Shown here: positions 11,696-22,300 of the stretch, piece by piece | How the letters are laid out: each line of letters opens with the position of its first letter | How positions within the stretch are numbered: the first letter of the stretch is position 1 | Source of the DNA: Parus major | Taxonomy: Eukaryota; Chordata; Aves; Passeriformes; Paridae | Direction of reading: 5' to 3' | Length of the DNA: 64,000 nt | Assembly (NCBI RefSeq): GCF_001522545.3 | Contig: NC_031781.1 | Location: forward strand, 10,297,487 to 10,361,486 | Translations under genes and position numbers: made by a program | The notes under the pieces: model-generated | Seen by the model: the letters and a program-made list of their open reading frames with translations, nothing else | The model's database searches: none | What the model was told of the DNA's origin: nothing

Positions 11696-13848
11696 TTTTC
11701 ATTTTATTTAAAATTGCCCACACTTTTTCTCTTGTTCTCTGTCCTCATCCCACTTCCCACGCCATCCCCTGCTGAGGGGGATGTAACACACAGAGGTGTG
11801 TTACTCTGACCATATTTTTATCCCTGCAGGGATTTGTTTTGTTCCTCTCCTTCCACATATTCTCAGCTGGGGTGCAAAATACTCCAAAGACAGAGAGCAA
11901 AGGCTTGCAGCAGGTCCTCAGTGCTTTCCCCTGAACTGCCACAGCAAAGCACTCAGTGCCTGTGTGTGCATGTCTCTGGATTTCTGGTCAATTCCATTAA
12001 ATCCAGGCCCCACACCTCCCATTTTTTAAAAGCAGGTGATAAAGTTGTAAAGCTGTACAGACAGCATGGGTGCAGGTGTCGGCTCTGATGAAATCACATC
12101 ATCCACAGTGTCCTGCCCATGACACTGCTGGCAGCACTGGCTTCTCTTCCCATGAAAGCATGGGCTGCTCCTGGGTGCAGCCCCTTTATAAAAGTTATAA
12201 AGTGTTTGGGGGAGCACAGGGCTGGGATGTGCGAGGTTGCTGTGGTAATGGAGAGATAATGTTGGACTGGACTGAAAAATCTGTGTGTGAGTGTGTTTGT
12301 GTCCCTCTGTGTGTCCCTGTGTGTGAGAAAAACTTGAGGATAAAAACGGGGAGAGAGACACCTAGAGGGAAACAATCCTTTGCCTGGTTGCCTTTGGATA
12401 ATCATTCCTTGAAGAAAAAACAGGGAGGAGGTGGTGAAACACAAAAGAAAATGACAAACCGAGCCCTAGGATTTTAAATTAAAACCAGTCCATATTTCAG
12501 TCTTTCCTCTTTTCTGTTTGGCCTTGGTTTGCTGGCTGCCTTTGTAAATAAACACACTGGTAATAGATGCTGTAGAGTGTGTCTGCTGGCTCGGCTGCAA
12601 ACACTTGACTTATTAGTGCAATACAATGGGAGGTTTTATAAAACCACAGTGCTCTCAGTATCTGCAAAAAAATGGTGTTTCCATCTAACAACTTTCAGCT
12701 GTTATATCTTAACCTTTTCCCTCTCTTCCTCTGACTGGCATCTATATGCTGACACTCCCTCCTTGCTTGCTCCATTGGAGATTGGCTTCAGCAAAGCAAT
12801 GAAAAAGAAAAGTAAATGGAGCTGCTTGTGATCCTGGAAGTGTGACTGATTCTCCCAATCTGCACTAGAGATCTTGAAGAAATGGCCTTTCTCATGCTAT
12901 CTTGGTATCTCCCTGTCTAGCTGAAACACAAAACACAGGAACAGATTATATGATGCAACAAATTTCATCTGCAGCGTTCAGGCTTGGAGTGCATTCCTCC
13001 TGCTTTCTCAGGAGTCTCGTGTTCCCTGCTTAGAGCTGCCTCTGCCTGGAAAAATCATTGTTCAAATCACTGCAACATCTTTTCGTCGCTTTTGGTCATG
13101 AATCATAATTTGGGGTCACATACAGGGTCATAAAGGGATGGATTTTTGGATGGTTGTTTGTTTTTATTTTTCCTAAATACTGTTCCCTGCCGGTATCTGT
13201 AAAGTGCTGATGGCACAATGAGTGGCAAGGACAGATATACTCCCTCCCAGCTGTGCTGTCTGTGGGTGTTTAGACAATATCTGGCTGGCTGGGAGCTGCT
13301 TTGGGCTTTCTTTGGTGTGAAAGTGAGGAAATAGAAACCTCAGGGTTTTGTTCTTCAGCCAGGTGGTTTCTAATCTTCCCTTCAACAGTGGCAATGGGGA
13401 GGTGGTCCCAGCTGTGAATGGCTGTTTGATTGGCAGCCTGTCCTGGCATCCCCATCAGACCTGACCCACCGACCCAGTCTACAGCCCAGCCACACACAAA
13501 TGGACCAAATGCAGCCCTGCAGCCTTGTCTGAGAGCTTCTGAAGGCAGGAACCTGTAGAAGTGTGCTTTGGGTCATGTATGACCTTTAGAAATACCCACC
13601 TTTGGGCTGATTCTATAAAATCCCAACATCCACAATCCAAACCATGTAGGTCATACCCTTGGCTTCCTCTCTGCCTAAATCCAAAGCTTTCCAAAGGAAA
13701 ACCTAACTATGCAAACAGAGAAGAGGCACTATGTATTTCTGAAGCTAACACCTTCAACCGCGGCTGGAGATTTCCAGGACAGGAATCGCTCGGCACATGC
13801 CAAAGTCAAATCCCTGGGACCAGGATGCTCCGGGGCCAGCTCTGGAGT

Positions 13849-14168
13849 AGGGATGCTGCAGGGCAGGAATGCTGTGGGTCAGGGATGATGCAGGGCAGTA
13901 ATGCTGTGGGTCAGGGATGCTGCGGGGTCGGGATGCTGCAGAGTAGGGATGCTGTGGGTCAGGGATGCTGCAGAGTAGGGATGCTGTGGGTCAGGGATGC
14001 TGCGGGGCAGGGATGCTGCGGGGCAGGGATGCTGGGGGGCAGGGATGCTGCAGGGCAGGGATGCTGCAGGGCAGGGATGCTGTGGGTCAGGGATACTGCG
14101 GGGCAGGGATGCTGCGGGTCAGGGATGCTGCAGAGTAGGGATGCTGCGGTGCAGGGATGCTGCGGGGC
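13849..14168 (+). repeat. 16-bp minisatellite, 20 copies
   Basis: Twenty consecutive 16-base units of the form AGGGATGCTGNNGGGY can be counted, with no length change between units. Variant tails (GCAGAGT, GTGGGTC, GCGGGGC, GCAGGGC) recur. Units 6-9 alternate GCAGAGT and GTGGGTC tails, which gives a 32-base higher-order period. One more degenerate unit (from about 13822) precedes the array. The G-runs could form quadruplexes on the plus strand. Because 16 is not a multiple of 3 and the unit lacks stops, the array creates long but meaningless open frames. Confidence 0.95.
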
Positions 14169-14290
14169 CGGGGCCGGCTCTGGGCAGCCGCCGCCCTCGC
14201 CGCAGGCACGGTCCGACCGTTCCCAGTCCGACCGAAAGCGCCGGAGGACGGGAGCAGGACGGAGCTCGGAGGACCCCGTGTGACCGGTGA
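14169..14290. promoter_or_regulatory. Isolated CpG-dense patch (candidate orphan CpG island)
   Basis: Directly after the minisatellite, about 120 bases hold roughly 19 CpG dinucleotides, while kilobases on either side are CpG-poor. It lies between two convergent gene ends, so it is not the promoter of either known gene. It could be an orphan promoter or regulatory island, or the unmethylated GC-rich edge of the minisatellite. No TATA box or clear first exon is evident. Confidence 0.4.
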
Positions 14291-17200
14291 TCCCAACTAC
14301 AGGCGGTGTAATTCTCTGTACGGGCGCTGGGAACAGTATCTCTGAGGGCTCCTGCTTGGTTGGGCTTTTTAAACTGTTTCACTGCGTCCCTTTTCCTTTT
14401 TAGAGGAGAAAATATCGAGGAGGCCTGGGCCATGTCTGAAGTGTAACTGGATTTGGTTTTCTCCTCCACTTGGAAGTGGGAATGTGGCAGTGGCTGATGT
14501 TCAGCAAGGGCACGAACAACAAGGGGATGCTGGGGTCTGTCCCCCAAGAGCAGGGCAGGGCATCATGCCCTCAGCCCTGTCCGAGCACTCCTCCCTGAGC
14601 AGGGAATGTGACCAGCAGAAGGTGCCAGTCCAGCCTCCCTGAAGAGACAGCCGTGGTGGTAATGTGTCCCCAGCCCCCTGAAAGATTCCCATCCTGGCCT
14701 CAGGCTGCAGAGCCTGGGGACAAGAGACTCTAAATGAGTCTGGTTGATCCTGGAGTCCTGGAGTTCTGGAGTCCAGGAGTCTGGCTCAAGGCTTGGGAGC
14801 TGCTGGGGAGCTCTCAGAGCACCAGGGACTCAAAAACAAAGAACAGCCTCACTTTGGTATGTTCATGTGTGCACAAATACACAAGGAAAATAATGATTAT
14901 ATTATAATGTATAATAGAATTACTGCTGGGTCAGTCTATGTATTATATATTGAGTAGTTACATTTGTATATGGCTATAATACTTAATAGACATTTGGCTT
15001 ATGTATGTCTACATATGTGTGTTTGTGCACCATCCCATTTATTATTTAAATACTCATGTACCTCCCAGCATAAAAGAGAGCAACATTCCCTTGCTGCACT
15101 GTTGAGTTTGCCACAGTCCAGCATGGCTCAGGAGTTAAAGAAGAGCCAGCCCCTTTCTCCAAGTGCCTCCTGCAGCTCCAGCCTTCCAAGTGTGGTGGGC
15201 ACTCTGCCTGTGCTGGTTTTCCATGCTGTGGAGCTGCTGGCCCCATCCTCATGGCCCATGTGAAGCTGTTGAGTTTCTCCTTCCAGTGGAACAAAAGAGA
15301 GCTTCAGTGATCAGGAGGTTTCCTTCCAGACTTTCCTGTGCACCACAGATTGGGTTGTTTACCAGTTGGAGGATTAAATAGACATTCATGGAAGAGAAGG
15401 AAAAAAAAAGCCTGCTCAAGTATGTCTTGGAAGCAGTGTCTCCCTTGAAGGAGGCTTTACAGATTTGCTGTGTTTGCTGGCTGGCACTTTGGTAAGGAAG
15501 CTCCATCTCACAGAGATTCTGGAAAATTACTGTGTTAGGATGGAGGCTGTGAGTGGAAGCAGTGTGGGGAGAAAAATAAATTATTTGTCTATCCCTGAAA
15601 ACAAACCCCTGTTCCCATCTGCATATCTGCTAACACTCCACATTTTCCTTTATTCCCACTAAAGTTTACAACAAGGTAAGCCTTCCACAAGCATCTCACA
15701 GCATTGGGTGGGTTTATCAGTCCAGGACCAGCACTGAGCCCAGAGGGGCAGATCAGCAGCCAAGGACTAAAGAGCAGCAAGAAATAAACTCTCTTCTTCC
15801 ACCTCCTCCTTTTTTAAGGCTCTGGCTTATTTGGGAGCTGTGAGGACTAAATACAAATAAAAGTCACTGTTGGCTGAAACTGAGGAGCTGGTGACTCTGG
15901 CAGGGTGGGTCCAGCCCAGTGAAAAGCTGGCACAGTAATGACACACACACAGGCACAGAGAAGCCAGGCCTACTGCTGCCAGTGACTTCCCTGCTGGTTC
16001 AATTGAAGACAGAAATCACTGTGAAATGTCCCCACCCTGTCTGGCCTCTGCTACCCACACAAGTCTGCTCGGAAACTGAAACTTGTGGAGGAAAAGGGAG
16101 GCAAACAACCCCCTCCCCAAATGTCCTCCCTCACCAAATTACTCCAACACAACACCACAGGGAGCAGAAAACCAGGTAGGGCCTGCTGCAATGTACTGAA
16201 AATTCTTAGAAGCTGAGGAGCCTGCAGATATTTAAGCATCAATTTTCTGCTTTTAAGGGGAGGGAAGGGGGAGGATGTGTGGGCAACTCAGGGGCTTTTG
16301 GCCCTGCTAGGATGGCTGGGGCAACTGGTGCCAGGGGACAGAGCAGTGCTGCCCACTCACTGGAAGGGCTGGGGGTGCTTTCTTAGAGGAGCAAGTTCAG
16401 ATGGAGTTACAGGAATGCTCATCCAAGCTGTGCTCCAGGCTTACATGTAAGCTTTGTTAGCAAAGGCCCTATCTCATTTGCACAAAGAAAAAAAAAGAGG
16501 AAAGAGTAAACAGACTGAGCAGCCACATAACTAGCCTCTCGCTGCCCTTAAAAGAAAGGAGAAAAAAAATCCCCTTTTATTGAAACCATTTCCTTTGGTT
16601 ATATCATTTCTCTCGAGGCTGGAAGCAATTTTAAGTCTTAAGTGCGTCTCCTGCACTAAGTGCTCACGCACGAGGCTAATGTTTGGCTGCCCACCAAAGG
16701 GTGCCCTGGAGAGCAGCACATCTTGCTGTGCCCTCTTCATTTCCCCACATCACCTCTGAGCCCCAGTGCCTCCTGCAAGGGGGGAAACCCAAAGCCCAGC
16801 AGAGGCAAGGTGCAGCATCGGTCACCTTGGCGCAGCTGAGTCCCACAAGGAGGACACAGATGGCATCCATTACGTGTTCCTATCCCTGTCCTCTGTCAAG
16901 TGACAACCAGATTAAGCTGAGTTCTGCCCAGAAATCCCCCAGTGAAGGGACGTGCCAGTGCCAGGGCTTTGCTGCAAGCACACAGAGAAGCACCCGTGCG
17001 TTGGGCACTGGGATTTGATGCTGGATGGAGGAGTGTGACTGGGGTCCCTTGCACCAGCCACTGGCTTCAGTCTGAGGTCTTTTGCAGGAAGCAGGGGCAA
17101 ATCTGTGTTATTAAGAGAAAAGCAGGAGTTTCCCCATGTTCTGGATCCTGTAGAGGGCTGGGGTGTCCCCAGCAGCTTACCTGATTCACAAGAGCAGCAA

Positions 17201-18454
17201 AAGCACCAAGCTCCAGAGAGGACCTCTCTGAAGCAGTGGGGACCATGCAGCACGGAGGAGCAAACATGGTGTTCAGGCAGGAGGAGCTGCTTGCCAAGAC
17301 TGCTCAAGCCAGTGCCAAATTTGAGCTATTAAAGCTTTACAAAGTAAAGCCTAAGCTCAAGCTATTAAAATACATACATACATATCCTCTAATGCAGCCC
17401 CTCAAACTGGAACCGGCAGTCTGATGCTTTGCTTTCCCCACTGGCCCCTCAGCTGCTGCTGCAATCCTCACCCACGGTGCCCTGGCCAAGGCAGAGCCGG
17501 CAGCACAGAGGCTGCAGCAGGAGATAAAGCAGTGACCCCCGAGGCAGGGCAGGGTGTGCCTCACCTGCTGACACCTCCCTGCCAGGGAGCTGCCCTGCAC
17601 AGCCCCTGCTGCTCTGCAGCATCAGGCAACTTGGCCTGCGTGACAAGAAGGGGAAGCTTGGAGAAAGGGGAGGCAACAGCTCTTGTTTTTTCAGGGAGTG
17701 CTTTTCCCCACGCCTGGCAGCCCAGAGCTGTTCAGCTTTTGCTGTTCAGGACCTTCAGCCATGTGTCAAACCCACACAGTAGCTCTGGGACAACAGAGCA
17801 GAACAGGGAGCAATGAAACACCCAAGGCACTCAACACAGCTGAGATTCAAGTGTTTTAGAGCTGGCAGATCCTTGGATAAGGCATCTGTCTGCCAGCAGA
17901 CTGGGGGATTGACCTCCCCTTTTCCCTTCTCCAACAAGAAGGCAGATAATTAATAAAGATGAGGCCTAGTGACATTTTTCAAAGGTTTGATCCCTGTCCT
18001 CAGCTCCTGACTCTTCAGCATCTTATAATCTGGAGGACTCTATTGCTTCTTCAGTTTCAGTGAGAACTGGCTCCTTTCAGCCCCAAAAGCCTCCCTGACA
18101 TGTCCCTGGTAGCACCAGATTGCCACCCCGGAGCAAGGACCTGAGGAGTCACTGCCACAGCCTTGTGCCTGATCGTCACCCAGACCAACACAGGCAGCTT
18201 CTGGACTCATTCCAGAGCAGTTGTTAATGAGTGCATGGTGACTGTGGGAGAGGCTTTAATTCTAACCTGAAACATGTGCATGGCAAAAAGTTCTTGGTTA
18301 GGAAACACTGATTTTCCTGAAGCCCTGTTAAAATTGTGTTGTCCAATCCTGAATGGATGAGAAAAAAAACAAGTAGTTCTGCCTGACAAGTTAGAACTAG
18401 AAACAGGCAGAGTCATGGCAAGAAAAAAGCAACCTGCAAATCCACAGCATTACA

Positions 18455-19162
18455 TTTATTTTTTTACCCACTTTATTTATGTGTGTGTTTCTATAAACAT
18501 TTTAACTACTGGACATTTCATAAACCGTAAAAACAAACCTTCCTGCCCTCAAAATGCCATCTAACCAGCTTTTTGGTCAGGCACCAGCAATGCTGTCAGG
18601 GCAGGTATGTAGTATCCCTAGATAACCTTCTGCTGGGCATGAGCCAGCAACTCACTGCCTCAGATCCTGAGCCTCTGAGCAATGGAGAGGAGACAAGTTT
18701 AAAGACGTGGTTGCTCTGCTACTCCAGGGATTCAGCAGGAGAAAAGTGGGGCAAATAAAGAATTTCCCTTGATGGAAAGTCAGAGTCCAATGGAGGGATG
18801 CAACATCCACTTGCAGGATCAGCCGCAGTGCCCTCGGCAGGCTTTGGAGCGGGCTCAGGGCTGTGTCAGTGCTGGGGGCTGAGACCACGGCCCAGGAGCT
18901 CCTTCCTTCCCAGCGGCCCAAACGCTCCTTGCTGCCTCCTTTGCCAGGTGCAGGTGTGAGCAGCAGGTGTTCTTAAAACCATCCTGCTCACTTGTGAGGG
19001 CTGGGGGTGCTGATTCCTCAGCGAGCCCGGCTTTAAGGCACGGTGGGGAGGGCAGGGGGTGTCGGGGTGGCAGGGGAGGCCCAGCCCAGCCGGGTGAGCC
19101 GGCGCTGATCCCAGCGGTGTCCGGGAGGAAAGCACCGTATCGCACGAGGGATGAGAGCAGCC
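18455..19162 (-). other. SLC41A3: SLC41A3 3' UTR (inferred)
   Basis: Downstream of the SLC41A3 stop codon on the minus strand, the first clear AATAAA hexamers read on that strand lie at 18472-18477 and 18455-18460, giving a 3' UTR of about 0.7 kb. The part next to the stop (about 18990-19160) is GC-rich with several CpGs. The extent is inferred from the signals only. Confidence 0.5.
18472..18477 (-). terminator. SLC41A3: Candidate poly(A) signal of SLC41A3
   Basis: AATAAA on the minus strand about 690 bases after the stop codon. A second copy follows at 18455-18460. Which one is used cannot be told from the sequence. Confidence 0.5.
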
Positions 19163-19348
19163 TCAGTTCCCCAGGTTCATTTCTGTGCCGTGGATGAGCC
19201 AAACGAGGCGGAAACAGATGGCCAGGAACCCGGTGCCCAGGAGATCACCCAGGGCTGTGAGGTAGGGGATGGAGAAATTATCTGGGTCCAGAGCCTTCCT
19301 CCACATCAGGCGCACAATCAGGTCGGCCACGTAGAGCAGGATCCCCAC
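19163..19348 (-). CDS. SLC41A3: SLC41A3 exon 10 (C-terminus)
   Basis: The acceptor CTTGCCTCCCTCAG precedes 19348. There are 61 codons (residues 425-485) and a TGA at 19165-19163. The exon encodes the last helices of the second MgtE half, with [20 protein letters not shown] and its conserved Asp, then a short tail ending TEMNLGN. Confidence 0.95.
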   Translation of the reverse strand: MGILLYVADLIVRLMWRKALDPDNFSIPYLTALGDLLGTGFLAICFRLVWLIHGTEMNLGN

Positions 19349-22300
19349 CTGAGGGAGGCAAGACAGCCCTGCTGTGAGGCATGGAAAGGTAACACACAAA
19401 CCTCAGCTCAAAGACAAAGGGATGGGGCCATGGCCAGGGTACCAGAGCTAACAGGGGGCACTGAGCAGCCACACCTTCCCCAGCAGAGCTGAGCTTCCCC
19501 AGTGGGATGGGATGGGATGGGATGGGATGGGATGGGATGGGATGGGATGGGATGGGATGGGATGGGATGGGATGGGATGGGATGGGAGTAGCTGCCTCCT
19601 ACCCTTTGTCATCACATAACCCACGGTGCCAGAGTCCTCTGCTGCCAGCCACAAGTGTGGAGACCCTGCTTGAACTGCTCACCATCACTGCCTGCCCAAA
19701 CCAGAGCCTGGCCACACCAAAAACATCTCCCAAAGGTACGGTTCCTATTCCCGTGCCTTGAATGGGAGAGCTCCCACTCACTCCACCAGATGGAAGGTGA
19801 ATATACAGGCAACCCCAAAGGACAAGTTCATAGCCAGACTTTTTTCTCTTCATCCTTCTTTTTTTCCATTAGAAATTCAGATCATGTCTACTTTGTTTTT
19901 CCTAAAAGTCTCAGTGGACAACTTGAGTTTGAGGCAGTTTTTACATCAAAGATATCCCAAGCAGAACTGACATGTTTAAAAAAAAAAAAAAAAATAAGGA
20001 AAAAAAATCTTTGTTTCATCTTGACAGTTTAAAATTTTTTGTTGTGATTTCTTTTAATTCTTATTTCATTCCCAATTCTGATAAACAGATGGAAGAAAAA
20101 AATACTTTGGTTAAAGATTAAAGACTGTGTAGTTAATTGAATTAAGAAGGGAGAGAGTATTTGCACCCCACATCTGTGGTCCCTCCATGGGAGACCACAG
20201 TACATCAGTAACCAAAGCCTGAGGCAGCATTTCTAAAGGTGAAAACTGCAAGCTGGGTTGGGAGAAAGAGAGGAGGAGAGATGGGGGAAGCAAATTAAAT
20301 AACAGAATGACAGAAACTAAAGCTGGATGGAAACGCAAAAGTTACATAGATAATTTGTCTTCCTCAATTCAGGATCAAATACATCCACATCTTTCCTGAT
20401 GGAAAATTGGTTTGACTTGTGCTAAACAACCCTCAGAGATGGAGATGCCACACTCTAAGCAATCAGCCCCATGGCTTCTTTTTCTCCATTTTTGTTTTCC
20501 CAAGGCCTAACATAAACCTACCTTTTTCCATCTGAAAACCATGATTTCATGTTTCCTCTGCTAGTGACCACATAGCAAATGTTATTCTGTCCCTCCCTAC
20601 AGAAATTTGGTAGTTTAAATGCTGTTAACCTTTTTTCTCAAGACTCTCTACGTAGGACTAGTTAACCCCAGTCCATTCAATCACTCCTCTGAGGTCATGT
20701 TTTCTGGGCCTCTGATCTTGGGCTTCCTCCAACTGACCCAAATTTTCCCCCCAACCCTCTTTCTTTCTGTCTTTATAAAGCATAATAGAGGGAATAATAG
20801 AGAAAAGGGCCAGGCTGAGTGTATTCTCCTCCACTGGCCTCCATGGGAATCTTCCAGGGGCAGTGGTGTTGCTGGGATGCTGCTCTTTATGCTGTCATTT
20901 ATTCTTTGTATTTTCATGCTTGGCTTTGGTTGAGGAGTTACCTCAATGCATAAAGAGAAGAATAAATATTTTCCTTTACAACTGTGGCTGTGCTGCTGGG
21001 CTTAGGGTTGTGCAAAGGTCAAGAAAAACTGATTGTTTACACACACAAGGAATTCACCCTCAGACACAAGGCTGCTTGTAAGGCAAAGTGAGAGTCAGTC
21101 ACCTCATCATGCAGATTAATGAATCACTGATTTAAAAGGGCAAGTGAAGTCAGAGCCTCTGAGTTCAGGCAACAGCCACATGCATTTCTGAGTGAGAAAA
21201 ATAAACTTTACAGGGCAGGAAATACAGCAAAAGAGATCAAGCAGATGATCTGCCCATTGCCTACCAGGAGCTTTTACTTTTGAAGATGAACTGCACAGGG
21301 TCTGGGCTTTCCCTTTGTGTTTTAGCCACATGGCCCTGCCCAGAGGGATTCCCTAGGTCTTCACCACAATATGTGACAGTGGTTTCTAAAATGGGTGAGG
21401 AAACCTGCTGGCTGGAGTTCACTGCTCCTCACTTGCCCCTTGCTGGGGTGACTAGTGGCAGCCTGGAAATACTTGGAGCTTAGAGATTCAAGGAATGAAC
21501 ATTTTAAAACAAGGTGCTTCCTTGCTAAGAGTGTCTCTGCACACTTACTGCAGCTCAGTGGATGTTGAGAACTTTTCCTGCTCTCATGCCTGATCCCTCA
21601 CTCACCCTAAAGCACAGCTGTGCTCATGTGGGAGACTAGAGCCTGGCAATTTGGGTGAAGTATTACTGGACCTACAGAATGTACATGATTCTTGGTAGAA
21701 GCACAGCTGAAACGAGAGCTGAAATGAGAGGCTGCTGCTGAATGGTTTACTGTGGCTCCTTTTTAAGCTGGAGAATACTGGTTTGATCTTATCTGATAGG
21801 TTCCTTTTGGATGAGAGTTTGGGGCTTACCTGCAGCAAAGCAGCAGCCAGATAGAACATCACAAAGGTGAAGGACAGGGACGTGTGGCCTCCCTGCAGCA
21901 GATGGATGGTGTAGAGGAACACGAGGTGCCCTGGGATAACCAGGAGGAACAGGACCCGGGCTGACTTGGAATTCACCCCTGCAGAGCACAGAGACAGAAA
22001 CAGAGGTAACAGCAGCTGGAGAGGGGGAAGGGAGGACAGGACACTGCATATTTTAATGCATAAACCTGAGGCTGCCCCCTTCCACCAACCACATTGCTAA
22101 TGCCTTCTCTAGATCACACAGACATGGGAAGCATCTGCAGGATGAATCCAGCAGCTTTGTCTAGCGTTGAAACTACATGTCAGAAGCTTTGTGCTCTGTG
22201 CCAACCCACTCTGACTCTTGCAGACACTCCTCTCAGCTGCTCTCTGCCTCCCACAACTCCTGCTCTGCAGCACTACAACACATTTTCCCAACTTATATTT

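Larger units (their letters stand above)
11696..18454. other. Intergenic region between convergent CHST13 and SLC41A3 3' ends
   Basis: No coding exon was recognised. Contents: a TG-rich simple-sequence patch at about 12280-12325, the 16-bp minisatellite at 13849-14168, the CpG-dense patch at 14169-14290, and an AT-rich stretch near 14885-15050. Several open frames of 60-130 codons near 15-18 kb look like chance. Other transcripts cannot be excluded, especially near 14.2 kb. Confidence 0.6.

Noticed and set aside
13561..14283. 240-codon plus-strand frame rich in Gly-Met-Leu and Asp-Ala-Ala-Gly repeats
   Set aside because: It is the translation of the 16-bp minisatellite and the CpG patch; the repeat unit lacks stops in this register and nothing else supports a protein.
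19507..19654. Frames made of GMGWD on one strand and SHPIP on the other
   Set aside because: They are translations of the TGGGA array in an SLC41A3 intron.
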